Assembly: GCA_015063335.1 (NCBI GenBank)
Contig: SVUH01000003.1
Span: forward strand, 1 to 64,000
DNA length: 64,000 bases
Direction: 5' to 3'
From: Oscillospiraceae bacterium
Lineage (GTDB): Bacteria; Bacillota_A; Clostridia; Oscillospirales; CAG-272
This document shows positions 35,884-45,296 of the stretch, piece by piece. The position numbers were made by a program, and so were the translations under genes. Below the pieces are notes generated by a model that made no database searches, was not told the origin of the DNA, and saw only the letters and a list, made by a program, of their open reading frames with translations. How positions within the stretch are numbered: the stretch's first letter is position 1; every line of letters starts with the position of its first letter.

Positions 35884-36471
35884 ATGAATGAGCAAAACAA
35901 GAAAGGAAAACTGCTTTCAGGCTTTATCGATTACGTAGAGCTGTTTGTTATTGCAATTTGTATCGTACTTATACTTTTTTCAATGGTATTCCGTACCTGC
36001 ACAGTTGACGGTGATTCTATGAAAAACACCTTGACTAACGGTGAGGTCATCATAGTTTCAGATGCCTTTTATACGCCGAAGCGTGGTGATATTGTAGTTT
36101 TTCATATGACCGATGATTCGGGAAATCCGAACAACAACAAGCCTCTTGTAAAAAGAGTTATCGGCGTGAGCGGTGATACGGTAGAAATAGATTATCAGGG
36201 AAATCAGCAAATGACCGTAACCGTTACAGACAATGACGGAAATGTTACAGAACTTGTTGAAGAATACGTATACCTCGATCCGCAAAGAAACGCTATTATC
36301 GGCAACAGCAACGGAATTTTCAAAGTTCCGGAAGGACAGGTATTCGTTCTCGGAGATAATCGTAACAACTCAAAGGACAGCCGCATGATCGGTTGCATTG
36401 ACGAAAGAAGCATTCTCGGCAAGGCAATCGTGCGCGTTTCTCCCATATCAAATTTTGGCTTTATAGGCTGA
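35884..36471 (+). CDS. lepB: signal peptidase I
   Basis: A 195-residue membrane protease that removes signal peptides from exported proteins. One N-terminal membrane segment (about residues 17-36) is followed by the catalytic serine S45 in GDSMKNTL and the general-base lysine K90 in KPLVKRVIGVSGD. The LGDNRNNSKDSR box is near residue 158. The small Gram-positive form fits the length. It starts 20 bases after the apgM-type gene. Confidence 0.95.
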   Translation: MNEQNKKGKLLSGFIDYVELFVIAICIVLILFSMVFRTCTVDGDSMKNTLTNGEVIIVSDAFYTPKRGDIVVFHMTDDSGNPNNNKPLVKRVIGVSGDTVEIDYQGNQQMTVTVTDNDGNVTELVEEYVYLDPQRNAIIGNSNGIFKVPEGQVFVLGDNRNNSKDSRMIGCIDERSILGKAIVRVSPISNFGFIG

Positions 36472-36500
36472 TTTAAATAAAAAAACAAGGAGGTTGTGTG

Positions 36501-37370
36501 ATGCCGTCACAATTTATTCAATGGTTCCCGGGTCACATGGCTAAAACAAGGCGTCTGATAACCGAAAACCTGAAAAACGCAGACGCCGTAATAGAAATAC
36601 TCGACGCAAGAATACCGTATAGCTCACGAAATCCCGAAATTGCACGTATATGCGGAAGCAAGCCTTCGCTGCTCTTGCTCAACAAGTCTTCCCTTGCAGA
36701 CCCCAAGGTTACGGCTTATTGGTCGGAAAAGTATACCAACGAGCATACTGCCTGCATCGAGACGGACTGTATTAGTGGCTACGGAATATCAAAAATCGCC
36801 CCTGCCCTCAAGGAGCTATGCAAGGACAAGCTTGAGCGATACGAAAGCAAGGGCATGCACGGCAGACCCATAAAGGCAATGGTTGTAGGTATTCCTAACG
36901 TAGGAAAATCCTCGCTTATAAATAAGCTTTGCGGAAGCAAAAAAGCCAAGGTAGAAAACCGTCCCGGTGTAACGCTTGATAAACAATGGGTTACTACAAG
37001 CATAGGTATTCAGCTTCTTGACATGCCCGGTGTGCTTTGGCCGAAATTTGACGAGCGCAGAGTCGGAGAAAACCTCGCAATTACCGGCGCAATCAAGGAT
37101 GACGTTCTTGACATCGAGGAGATTGCAAGCGTTCTTTGCGGCAGGCTTCGCGACTCATATCCCGAACTGCTCATGCAAAGGTATAAGCTTGAAGCGATCC
37201 CATCTAAGAACGAGATCAACGATTACGAGCTTTTATCTATGATCGGCAGAAAACGTGGCTTCTTGATTTCGGGCGGTGAGATAAATACAGAGCGTACCGC
37301 TAATATGCTTATTGACGAGTTTAGAGCCGCAAAGATCGGCAAAATATCATTGGACGTCTGTGAGGAGTAG
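36501..37370 (+). CDS. rbgA: ribosome biogenesis GTPase RbgA (YlqF)
   Basis: A 289-residue circularly permuted GTPase needed for late 50S assembly. The permuted order is clear: the G4 motif LNKSS comes first (near residue 60), then G1 GIPNVGKSS, then G3 DMPGV. The N-terminus FIQWFPGHMAK is the family hallmark. ATG 36501 has AAGGAGG eight bases upstream; the GTG just before it is less well placed. It sits between lepB and rnhB, a frequent order in Firmicutes. Confidence 0.96.
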   Translation: MPSQFIQWFPGHMAKTRRLITENLKNADAVIEILDARIPYSSRNPEIARICGSKPSLLLLNKSSLADPKVTAYWSEKYTNEHTACIETDCISGYGISKIAPALKELCKDKLERYESKGMHGRPIKAMVVGIPNVGKSSLINKLCGSKKAKVENRPGVTLDKQWVTTSIGIQLLDMPGVLWPKFDERRVGENLAITGAIKDDVLDIEEIASVLCGRLRDSYPELLMQRYKLEAIPSKNEINDYELLSMIGRKRGFLISGGEINTERTANMLIDEFRAAKIGKISLDVCEE

Positions 37371-37374
37371 TCGC

Positions 37375-37983
37375 ATGCTTGAATATACGCTTGAACGTCA
37401 ATTAAAAGACCAAGGTTTTAAATATGTCTGCGGCGTAGACGAGGCAGGCAGAGGTCCATTGTGCGGTCCCGTGGTTGCTGCGGCAGTTATACTTCCCACA
37501 GATCTCCAGATAGAAGGACTTAACGACTCCAAAAAGCTTACCGAGAAGCGCCGAGAAAAGCTTTTTGATATAATTTGTGAAAAAGCAATCGCCTATTCTA
37601 TCACTTACGGTACAGTTGAGCAGATTAATCAAACCAATATACTTGCGGCGACACTTGACGCTATGCACCGTGCGGTGGATTCTATTTCGGTATATGCCGA
37701 GCACGCGTTAATTGACGGAAATATCGCAAAAGGCTTTTCCATACCCGCAACGGCAGTAGTGCACGGAGATGCAATATCGCCGTCTATTGCTGCAGCATCT
37801 ATTCTTGCCAAAGTAACACGTGACAGACTTTGCATTGAGCTTGATGCCGAATATCCTATGTATGGAATTGCAAGGCATAAGGGATACGGTACCAAGGAAC
37901 ACATGGAAGCTCTCCGAAAATACGGACCTGCGCCGATACATAGAACTAAATTTATAAGGTTTCTTGACGAGGGAAATCAATGA
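37375..37983 (+). CDS. rnhB: ribonuclease HII
   Basis: A 202-residue nuclease that cuts RNA in RNA-DNA hybrids and removes misincorporated ribonucleotides. The catalytic DEAGRG starts at D22 and E23; further acids are in LIDGN and the later ELDAEYP. GAGGAG lies inside the end of rbgA, and ATG 37375 follows the rbgA stop by four bases. It overlaps yraN by four bases (ATGA). Confidence 0.96.
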   Translation: MLEYTLERQLKDQGFKYVCGVDEAGRGPLCGPVVAAAVILPTDLQIEGLNDSKKLTEKRREKLFDIICEKAIAYSITYGTVEQINQTNILAATLDAMHRAVDSISVYAEHALIDGNIAKGFSIPATAVVHGDAISPSIAAASILAKVTRDRLCIELDAEYPMYGIARHKGYGTKEHMEALRKYGPAPIHRTKFIRFLDEGNQ

Positions 37984-38360
37984 GTACAATTGAAATTGGA
38001 AAATTTGGAGAGGACTCTGCCACATCATATCTGAAAAAGAACGGATATCGAATAGTTGACAGAAACGTACACGTTTCTCACAACGAGATAGATATAATAG
38101 CAAGAGATAAAACTTATTTGGTATTTGTCGAGGTAAAAACACGAAGCACAGACAACTCGCTATATTCCGATTATGGAACACCTGCGTCTGCGGTTACAAG
38201 GTCAAAACAGCTACGAACTCTTGAAGCGGCAAGAAAATATCTTGCAACCACAAAATATTCAAGGCTACAGCCTCGCTTTGACGTGCTTGAGATTTACATT
38301 GACAAAAACGAACGTAAGGTTATCAAAATAAACCACATAACCAATGCATTCGGCGCATAA
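37980..38360 (+). CDS. YraN family (UPF0102) predicted endonuclease
   Basis: A 126-residue protein with the restriction-endonuclease-like core: GKFGEDSATSYLKKNGYRI at the start, then EIDIIARD, then LVFVEVKTR. The acids and lysine of that pattern (E, D, EVK) are all present. The family usually sits beside rnhB, as it does here with an ATGA overlap. Its cell role is unproven, though a DNA-processing task is assumed. Confidence 0.92.
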   Translation: MSTIEIGKFGEDSATSYLKKNGYRIVDRNVHVSHNEIDIIARDKTYLVFVEVKTRSTDNSLYSDYGTPASAVTRSKQLRTLEAARKYLATTKYSRLQPRFDVLEIYIDKNERKVIKINHITNAFGA

Positions 38361-38409
38361 ATAGCCGAAAGTTACATAAATAAACCGATAAATTGAAAGG
38401 AATATTCAA

Positions 38410-39888
38410 ATGAAGTATTTTAGCACCAGAGATGCGGAAAAGAAAAGCTTTGATTCCGCGGTAGTAATCAAAAAAGGACTTGCAAGCGACGGCGGACTTT
38501 TTGTACCCGACTCTCTTCCCTCGCTTACACGTGAGGATATTGAGAAGCTTTGCGGCTTGTCTTATCCTGAAAGAGCAGCTACTGTTCTTTCGAAGTACCT
38601 TACCGATTATACATACGATGAGCTGCTTGCAGACTGTGAAAAGGCTTATTGTGAGTCTTCTTTTCCCGGCGGTGCAGCGCCTCTCCGAAAAGTAACGGAT
38701 ACGCTTTATTCGCTTGAGCTTTGGCACGGACCTACCGCCGCGTTTAAGGACATGGCACTTCAGATAATGCCTCGTCTTCTTTCACGCGCTCTTACAAAGA
38801 CGGGAGAAAAGAATACAGCACTAATTCTCGTTGCAACCTCCGGAGACACCGGTAAAGCTGCACTCGAAGGCTACAAGGACGTCGATGGCGTAAAAATCAT
38901 GGTATTCTATCCTATTTCAGGTGTAAGTAAGGTACAAAAGCTTCAAATGGTTACACAGACGGGTAACAACGTTAACGTTTGTGCTATTGAGGGGAATTTT
39001 GACGACGCTCAAAGCGGTGTTAAGAAGATATTCTCCGATGAAGATGCAAAAAAGATACTTCTTGAAAATTCCTATATTCTTTCAAGTGCTAATTCCATAA
39101 ACTGGGGACGACTTGCTCCGCAGATCGTTTACTATGTTTCCGCATACTGCGATATGCTCAACAGCGGCGAAGTTACTTATGGCGAGACGGTTAACGTTTG
39201 TGTGCCTACTGGAAACTTCGGAAATATTTTTGCCGCATATCTTGCAAAGCTCATGGGACTTCCTATCGGAAAGCTTATTTGTGCTTCAAACGACAATAAC
39301 GTTTTAACCGAGTTCTTGTCAAGTGGAACATACAACAGAAACCGCACGTTCCACACAACTATATCTCCTTCGATGGACATACTTATATCCAGCAACCTTG
39401 AGAGACTTCTCTATTTCACTGCAGGTTCCGAAAAAACCGCTACATATATGAAGCAGCTATCCGAAAACGGAGCATATACTGTAAGCGAAGAAATTATGAG
39501 CGTAATTTCGGAAAACTTTGACGGATATTTCGCAGATGAAACGAGTACAAGAAAGACACTCAAGCATTTCTATGACGATTACGGTTATCTTGCAGACACA
39601 CACACCTCTGTTGCTCTTGATTGTGCTGAACAGTATATTTCCAAAACGGGCGATACAAGAAAAATGATCGTTGCTTCAACCGCTAGCCCATATAAGTTTG
39701 CAGCTGACGTATACGAAGCAATAGCTCATAAGAAAGCCTCTGCTGATACGGGCGCGTTGGATGATCTTTCCGCTCTTACAAACACTGAAATAACCTATCC
39801 TCTTAAAGGACTTGCAGAAAGAAAAGTAAACTTTGATACTGTTATTCCCAGCGAGGATATGCTCAAGGAAGTTTACAAATTTATGTAA
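38410..39888 (+). CDS. thrC: threonine synthase
   Basis: A 492-residue PLP enzyme that converts O-phosphohomoserine to threonine. The PLP lysine is K113 in PTAAFKDMALQ. The phosphate loop is in ATSGDTGKAAL. The N-terminus MKYFSTRD and the CVPTGNFGNIFAAYLA segment are typical of the long form. GAAAGGA precedes the ATG. It ends the run that begins with the apgM-type gene. No thrB of the usual GHMP type is in the window. Confidence 0.96.
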   Translation: MKYFSTRDAEKKSFDSAVVIKKGLASDGGLFVPDSLPSLTREDIEKLCGLSYPERAATVLSKYLTDYTYDELLADCEKAYCESSFPGGAAPLRKVTDTLYSLELWHGPTAAFKDMALQIMPRLLSRALTKTGEKNTALILVATSGDTGKAALEGYKDVDGVKIMVFYPISGVSKVQKLQMVTQTGNNVNVCAIEGNFDDAQSGVKKIFSDEDAKKILLENSYILSSANSINWGRLAPQIVYYVSAYCDMLNSGEVTYGETVNVCVPTGNFGNIFAAYLAKLMGLPIGKLICASNDNNVLTEFLSSGTYNRNRTFHTTISPSMDILISSNLERLLYFTAGSEKTATYMKQLSENGAYTVSEEIMSVISENFDGYFADETSTRKTLKHFYDDYGYLADTHTSVALDCAEQYISKTGDTRKMIVASTASPYKFAADVYEAIAHKKASADTGALDDLSALTNTEITYPLKGLAERKVNFDTVIPSEDMLKEVYKFM

Positions 39889-39896
39889 AAGTAGGA

Positions 39897-39924
39897 GGGG
39901 TTGTCGCATTTTGCGACAGCCCCC
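39897..39924. terminator. hairpin between thrC and the DUF1540 gene
   Basis: GGGGTTGTCGCA pairs with TGCGACAGCCCC around a TTT loop (one G-T pair). No clear U-run follows on the plus strand. It resembles the hairpin at 55611-55645. Confidence 0.65.
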
Positions 39925-39936
39925 ACCGTATGAGAT

Positions 39937-40125
39937 TTATTTTCTTTCCTTAAAAGTGTCGCAAGCAGCTTCAGTACCGCTGTTTCCAACTGCGATTTGA
40001 TTTGCAGTACAGTGAGTATCGCAATCGTGATATACGCAGTTCTTTACCTCACACTTGATTCCTTTAATGTGGTCCTTGGTTATATCACAAGCACCCTTAC
40101 TTGAGCATTTTTCATTTTTATACAT
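39937..40125 (-). CDS. DUF1540 family cysteine-rich protein
   Basis: A 62-residue protein with the DUF1540 core IKCEVKNCVYHD, then CTANQIAVG and ACDTFKER. Seven cysteines suggest metal binding. AAGGAGG lies eleven bases before the ATG. Such small proteins are common in spore-forming Clostridia and Bacilli; their role is unknown. It is divergent from the phosphoesterase gene. Confidence 0.88.
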   Translation of the reverse strand: MYKNEKCSSKGACDITKDHIKGIKCEVKNCVYHDCDTHCTANQIAVGNSGTEAACDTFKERK

Positions 40126-40198
40126 TCTTTCAAAACCTCCTTGATAAGAATACTATTATTGTTATCAAAAACATTATTTTTATACATGAGGTGACGAT

Positions 40199-40915
40199 AT
40201 GTCAGTTTATGTTATTGCCGACCTCCATCTGGCTACTGCCGACTCACAAAAATCCATGGAGGTTTTTGGCAAAAGATGGAAAAATTATATTCAAAGAATA
40301 CGCGACAATTGGCAACGAGTGATAACCGACAGCGATACTGTTATCATACCAGGTGATATTTCATGGGGACTTGCTACGTCAGATGCTCTTGATGATCTTT
40401 TATGGCTTGAATCTCTTTCGGGCACGAAGGTAATAATGAAGGGGAACCATGATTTTTGGTGGTCGACCGTTTCCAAGCTTAACAGCTTTTTTGAGCAAAA
40501 CAATATCAAAACTATAAAGATATTGAACAATAATGCTTTGGAGATTGAAAACTATATAATAGCAGGCTCACGCGGTTGGTTTACCGATAAATCAATGCAA
40601 AACACGGAAGAAGACGTTGATTATGATAAGATAGTAAACCGCGAATCAATAAGACTAAAGATGTCACTTGACGAAGCAATTAAGCTTCGCGGTGAAACCG
40701 ACAGAGAGATAGTAGTATTTTTACACTTCCCTCCTGTTTGGGGAGAATTTGTGTGTAGACCAATAATTAACTTATTGAAAGAATATAATATTAAAAGATG
40801 TTATTTCGGACATATACACAGTGTTTATTCATATCCCGAGACGTTTGAGTTTGAAAACGTAAAATTTCATATAATTTCCGCAGATTTTCTCGATTTTCTT
40901 CCAAGAATTGTGTGA
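40199..40915 (+). CDS. calcineurin-like metallophosphoesterase
   Basis: A 238-residue protein with the full metallophosphoesterase motif set: ADLHLA, IIPGDISWG, MKGNHDFWW, LHFPP and FGHIHSVYS. It is probably a two-metal phosphodiesterase or phosphatase in the cytoplasm, since no signal peptide is present. GAGGTG precedes ATG 40199. The substrate cannot be told. It stands alone, followed by the tig promoter. Confidence 0.88.
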   Translation: MSVYVIADLHLATADSQKSMEVFGKRWKNYIQRIRDNWQRVITDSDTVIIPGDISWGLATSDALDDLLWLESLSGTKVIMKGNHDFWWSTVSKLNSFFEQNNIKTIKILNNNALEIENYIIAGSRGWFTDKSMQNTEEDVDYDKIVNRESIRLKMSLDEAIKLRGETDREIVVFLHFPPVWGEFVCRPIINLLKEYNIKRCYFGHIHSVYSYPETFEFENVKFHIISADFLDFLPRIV

Positions 40916-40931
40916 TTTTTCGGAAAATCTA

Positions 40932-40960
40932 TTGACAAATCGCAGTAAAAAAAGTACAAT
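40932..40960 (+). promoter_or_regulatory. sigma-A promoter of tig
   Basis: A perfect TTGACA at 40932-40937, a 17-base spacer and TACAAT at 40955-40960. Confidence 0.82.
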
Positions 40961-41007
40961 ATATAATGTATGCAAAAATTTATTATACAACCGGAGGTTT
41001 AAACCAA

Positions 41008-42291
41008 ATGAGTTTAACAAAATCTGAATTGATCGAAAAGAACAAATATGAATTGCAGTTCTCGGTAGATAAAGCAACCTTTGACGCAGCTGTTGATAAG
41101 GTTTACCGCAAGCAGGTAAAGTCCATTACCGTTCCCGGATTTAGAAAAGGCAAGGCTCCTAAGTCCATTATCGAAAAAATGTACGGTAAGGGTGTTTTCT
41201 ATGAGGATGCTATCAACGACCTCATTCCCGCAGCCTATACCGATGCTCTCGCTGAGTCGAAGCTCGACGTTGTAAGCCAGCCCGAGTTTGACGTTGTTTC
41301 CATCGACGACAACGGTCTTGTGCTTTCCGCTAAGGTTTACGTAAAGCCTGACGTTGAGATCAAGGACTACGTTGGCATCGAGGTTGAAAAGGAAGTCGTT
41401 GCAGTTACTGACGAGGACGTAAACAAGGAAATAGAGATCGTTCGCGAGAGAAACTCCAGAGAGATCGAGGTTACCGACCGTGCCGCTGAAATGGGCGACA
41501 CCGCTGTTATCGATTTCGAGGGCTTCTGCGACGGAGTTGCTTTCGAGGGCGGAAAAGGAACTGACTACGCTCTTAAGCTCGGCTCCGGTTCTTTCATTCC
41601 CGGCTTTGAGGAGCAGGTTGCAGGAAAGAATATAGACGAGGAGTTTGACGTTAACGTTACCTTCCCCACCGAGTATCACGCAGCTGATCTCGCAGGCAAG
41701 GAAGCAGTATTCAAGGTAAAGATCCATTCTATTACCAAGGTTGAGCTTCCCGAGCTCGATGATGATTTTGCAAAAGACGTTTCCGAATTTGATACCTTTG
41801 ATGAATATAAAGCAGATTTGAAGGCTAAAATTGAAAAGAGACACGAGACCTCTGCTGACAACGCAGTTGAGGAGAAGCTCGTTGAGGCTCTTATCGAGAA
41901 GCTCGAGGCAGATATTCCCGAGGCAATGTTCGTTGCAGAGACCGAGAACTTCGTTCGCGACTACGACAACAGACTCCGTTCTCAGGGACTTGATCTCAAT
42001 ACTTATTTCAAGTATACCGGTCTTACTCTCGATACCCTTCGCACCCAGATGCGTCCTCAGGCAGAGCGTCAGGTAAAGGCAAGACTTGCTCTTGAAAAGA
42101 TCGCAGCTCTTGAAAACCTCGAGGCTACAGAGGAGGACATCAACGGCGAGTACGAGACCATTGCTAACGCTTACGGTGTTGAACTTGAGCAGGTTAAAGC
42201 AAGCATTGATTCCGAAGCAATTGCCGCTGATATGAAGGTCAAGAAGGCAATGGACCTTGTTAAGGAAAAGGCGGTTATCAAAACCAAGTAA
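41008..42291 (+). CDS. tig: trigger factor
   Basis: A 427-residue ribosome-bound chaperone and prolyl isomerase. The ribosome-binding signature [19 protein letters not shown] is at about residues 36-54. The FKBP-type domain covers about 150-240 ([25 protein letters not shown]). The helical C-terminal arms follow. GGAGG at 40993-40997 fixes ATG 41008. It leads the standard tig-clpP-clpX cluster. Confidence 0.97.
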   Translation: MSLTKSELIEKNKYELQFSVDKATFDAAVDKVYRKQVKSITVPGFRKGKAPKSIIEKMYGKGVFYEDAINDLIPAAYTDALAESKLDVVSQPEFDVVSIDDNGLVLSAKVYVKPDVEIKDYVGIEVEKEVVAVTDEDVNKEIEIVRERNSREIEVTDRAAEMGDTAVIDFEGFCDGVAFEGGKGTDYALKLGSGSFIPGFEEQVAGKNIDEEFDVNVTFPTEYHAADLAGKEAVFKVKIHSITKVELPELDDDFAKDVSEFDTFDEYKADLKAKIEKRHETSADNAVEEKLVEALIEKLEADIPEAMFVAETENFVRDYDNRLRSQGLDLNTYFKYTGLTLDTLRTQMRPQAERQVKARLALEKIAALENLEATEEDINGEYETIANAYGVELEQVKASIDSEAIAADMKVKKAMDLVKEKAVIKTK

Positions 42292-42320
42292 TTTATTTGC
42301 ATTATAGCAAGGAGGCAGTT

Positions 42321-42932
42321 ATGTTTAACATGGATAACAATATGTATAGCGCTCTCGTACCTATGGTTGTAGAGCAGACCGGCAAGGGTGAACGCTCATT
42401 TGACATATTTTCGCGTTTGCTCAACGACAGAATTATTTTTCTGTCCGATGAGGTAAACGATACGACTGCCTCTCTTGTTGTTGCACAGCTTCTGTTTTTG
42501 GAAGCGCAGGATCCCGACAAGGATATAAGCTTTTATATCAACAGCCCCGGTGGCTCCGTTACCGCAGGTATGGCTATTTACGATACCATGAATTACGTTA
42601 AGTGCGACGTTTCCACTATCTGTATAGGTATGGCGGCGAGTATGGGAGCGTTTCTCCTCAGCGCAGGCGCTAAGGGCAAAAGAATTGCGCTTCCCAATAG
42701 CGAGATCATGATACATCAGCCTCTCGGCGGCGCAAGAGGTCAGGCTACCGATATAAAGATCCAAGCAGACCTTATTCTCCGCACAAGAGATAATCTTAAC
42801 AGAATTCTCGCCGAGAACACGGGCAAGTCTATTGAAGAAATTGCACGTGACACCGAGCGTGATAACTTTATGACTGCAAAGCAGGCTCTTGAATACGGAC
42901 TTATTGATAAGATCTTTGAAAGAAGAGCTTAA
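42321..42932 (+). CDS. clpP: ATP-dependent Clp protease proteolytic subunit ClpP
   Basis: A 203-residue serine protease that forms the double-ring chamber. The catalytic triad is S107 (GMAASMGA), H132 (MIHQPLGG) and D181 (ERDNFM). The propeptide is short. AAGGAGG precedes ATG 42321. It works with ClpX, encoded 24 bases downstream, and probably with the ClpE-like ATPase at 22087. Confidence 0.97.
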   Translation: MFNMDNNMYSALVPMVVEQTGKGERSFDIFSRLLNDRIIFLSDEVNDTTASLVVAQLLFLEAQDPDKDISFYINSPGGSVTAGMAIYDTMNYVKCDVSTICIGMAASMGAFLLSAGAKGKRIALPNSEIMIHQPLGGARGQATDIKIQADLILRTRDNLNRILAENTGKSIEEIARDTERDNFMTAKQALEYGLIDKIFERRA

Positions 42933-42956
42933 AACTCCCCTTGAAAGGATATTCAA

Positions 42957-44300
42957 ATGGCTTCAAATAATTCAAATAGCGGCGGTAGCGGCTCGAATTT
43001 GAGATACTGCTCATTTTGCGGCAGACGCGAAAATCAGGTAAATTTCTTAATCCCCTCCCCTACCGGCGTATATATTTGCGATTTCTGCGTAGACGAGTGC
43101 CAGGAGCTGATATATGAAAATTCAGTTGCCGTAAGCTCTGTCGGCGACGAGCTTTCCTTTGAAACTCTTCCCAAGCCCGCAAAGATCAAGAGCATGCTTG
43201 ACGATTACGTTATCGGGCAGGACGAGGCAAAGAAGGTATTATCCGTTGCTGTATATAACCACTATAAACGAATCCTCTACAACAAGGAAAGAACGGATGC
43301 GCAAGGCAAGGCTTCAAAGGCTGAAGCTAATGAAAACGACATCGAGCTTCAAAAGAGCAACGTGCTGCTGATAGGTAACACGGGTGTCGGAAAGACTTAT
43401 CTCGCGCAAACGCTCGCGAAATCCCTCAAGGTTCCCTTTGCTATTGCCGATGCCACGACTCTTACAGAGGCGGGATATGTCGGCGAGGACGTTGAGAATA
43501 TTCTGCTCCGCTTGATTCAGGCGGCAGATTATGATATCGAGCGTGCTGAAAAAGGTATTATTTATATCGACGAGATAGATAAGATTGCTAGAAAAAGCGA
43601 AAACCGCTCTATCACTCGCGACGTTTCGGGCGAGGGCGTCCAGCAGGCGCTCTTGAAGATTCTTGAAGGTACTGTTGCAAACGTTCCCCCGCAGGGCGGA
43701 CGCAAGCACCCCAATCAAGAATTTATACAGATAAACACTAAGAACATTCTGTTTATCTGCGGCGGTGCTTTTGAGGGACTTGATAAGGTCATTGAAAAGC
43801 GTCAAGGAAACCAGACTATTGGCTTTTCAAGTGAAATAAAGAAAAAAGCCGAGCGTCAAAGCAACGGCATTTATAAGGGCGTTGTTCCCCATGATATTGT
43901 TAAGTTCGGTCTTATCCCCGAGCTTGTCGGAAGAATACCCGTTATCGTTCCGCTTGACGACCTTGATAAGGATGCGCTCGTTCGCATTTTAAAGGAGCCT
44001 AAAAACTCTATCGTAAAGCAGTATATCAAGCTTATCGAGATGGACGGCGTTGAGCTTAAATTTGACGACGAGGCGCTTGAAGCAGTTGCAAAGCTTGCTA
44101 TTGAGCGAAATACCGGCGCTCGCGGACTCCGTTCCATTATGGAAAACCTTATGATGTCCGTCATGTACGATATTCCGTCAAGAGATAACGTGGCAAGCGT
44201 AATAATCGGCGCAGACTGTGTCAACGGACTTGCCGCTCCTCAATTGGTCGAAAAAGAGCTTGTCAGCTTGGATAATCCTATTGCAGGCAGTCTTGAATAA
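42957..44300 (+). CDS. clpX: ATP-dependent Clp protease ATP-binding subunit ClpX
   Basis: A 447-residue AAA+ unfoldase. The N-terminal zinc domain has CSFC and CDFC pairs. Walker A is [10 protein letters not shown], Walker B is [11 protein letters not shown]. The pore loop GYVGEDV and the ClpP loop with IGFSS are present. The first residues are rich in N, S and G. GAAAGGA precedes the ATG. It shares the tig-clpP transcript and ends at a strong terminator. Confidence 0.97.
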   Translation: MASNNSNSGGSGSNLRYCSFCGRRENQVNFLIPSPTGVYICDFCVDECQELIYENSVAVSSVGDELSFETLPKPAKIKSMLDDYVIGQDEAKKVLSVAVYNHYKRILYNKERTDAQGKASKAEANENDIELQKSNVLLIGNTGVGKTYLAQTLAKSLKVPFAIADATTLTEAGYVGEDVENILLRLIQAADYDIERAEKGIIYIDEIDKIARKSENRSITRDVSGEGVQQALLKILEGTVANVPPQGGRKHPNQEFIQINTKNILFICGGAFEGLDKVIEKRQGNQTIGFSSEIKKKAERQSNGIYKGVVPHDIVKFGLIPELVGRIPVIVPLDDLDKDALVRILKEPKNSIVKQYIKLIEMDGVELKFDDEALEAVAKLAIERNTGARGLRSIMENLMMSVMYDIPSRDNVASVIIGADCVNGLAAPQLVEKELVSLDNPIAGSLE

Positions 44301-44301
44301 T

Positions 44302-44337
44302 AAAAAATCACTCTGTAAAAAACAGAGTGATTTTTTT
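44302..44337. terminator. bidirectional terminator after clpX
   Basis: A 15-bp stem (44302-44316 with 44322-44336), five-A loop, T-run on both strands. It separates clpX from a convergent gene. Confidence 0.9.
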
Positions 44338-44342
44338 ATTGA

Positions 44343-45284
44343 TCAATAAAACGTCGCAACTACTTGCTTGGGGGGAACGGCGAATTCGGTTGATTCAACG
44401 TACAATACGGGGCCGTGCGAGCGGTAAAGCTTGTGCTTTTCAATTTTTACAGTTCCCTTTACCGTAACCCAATCCTCATTCTTAAGAGCGATATTCTTTG
44501 AAAAGATGCTGATAAGTCCGCCGTACTGAATATCGTCAACACAGCACGTCATAATAGGTCTGCCAAGCACGCGAGAGTTCGCTCCAAGGCGCTCGTCCTC
44601 GGCAACCAACGCTTTAAACTTAACGGTCTTTCCGTTATAGTCTGCCATGTTCTCGGAAACGTCTCTGTACCAAATAGCATAATCCTCGTCGGCAATTTCA
44701 ATCACGTCGGCGTTTATATCGAACGGCAACGGATCTTCAAGCTCGTCGTACTCTACATGTCCGTCGGGATAATCGTAAACTATTGCGGCGCGCCTTGTAA
44801 TTCCTCGAATTATCTTATGAATCTCTGCCTTGTCGACGTCAGAGGGCGTACGGTTAAGCACGACCATTTCCGCGTCGCGCACCTTATCGACCGTAAGCTG
44901 ACGCATATTGTTATTATAGTTTATAAAGGTGTTCGCATCCGCAAACATCATATTCTGATAAATAGCCCAGCTTGACGGGAAGCTATCATATAGCGTCTGC
45001 ATTTCCCACATTCCGTTATACTCTATGATAACTCTGTCAATCTTGCGGTTTTTAATAAGTGTTTCAAGGTTTTCGCGAGTAAGCTCCGTTTTATCCTCAA
45101 TGTTGTGAATAAACACGTTTTTACCCCAAAATTGCGAGGAATCAAGCTCGACCTCGCCCTCCTCGCACATAATTACGAGGGTCTTCTCACCGCTATTGAA
45201 CTTTTCGTCGTTCAGAGATTCCTGAATTATTGAGGTCTTACCGCCCTCAAGAAATCCCGTAAAAATATAAACAGGTGTCTTCAT
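44343..45284 (-). CDS. divergent G3E (CobW-type) GTPase with C-terminal TIGR03943/DUF1980-like domain
   Basis: A 313-residue protein. The P-loop is GFLEGGKTS (residues 10-18), and the later NRTPSD takes the place of the NKxD motif. The metal-binding CxCC motif of COG0523 proteins is missing. The last about 110 residues (NGKTVKFKALVAED, RPIMTCCVDDIQYGGL, WVTVKGTVKIEKH) resemble the C-terminus of the YcgQ/TIGR03943 family, which is linked to metal-related permeases. It lies 12 bases after the gene for the His-rich GTPase, so they probably act together. Confidence 0.7.
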   Translation of the reverse strand: MKTPVYIFTGFLEGGKTSIIQESLNDEKFNSGEKTLVIMCEEGEVELDSSQFWGKNVFIHNIEDKTELTRENLETLIKNRKIDRVIIEYNGMWEMQTLYDSFPSSWAIYQNMMFADANTFINYNNNMRQLTVDKVRDAEMVVLNRTPSDVDKAEIHKIIRGITRRAAIVYDYPDGHVEYDELEDPLPFDINADVIEIADEDYAIWYRDVSENMADYNGKTVKFKALVAEDERLGANSRVLGRPIMTCCVDDIQYGGLISIFSKNIALKNEDWVTVKGTVKIEKHKLYRSHGPVLYVESTEFAVPPKQVVATFY

Positions 45285-45296
45285 TCCCTACTCCAA

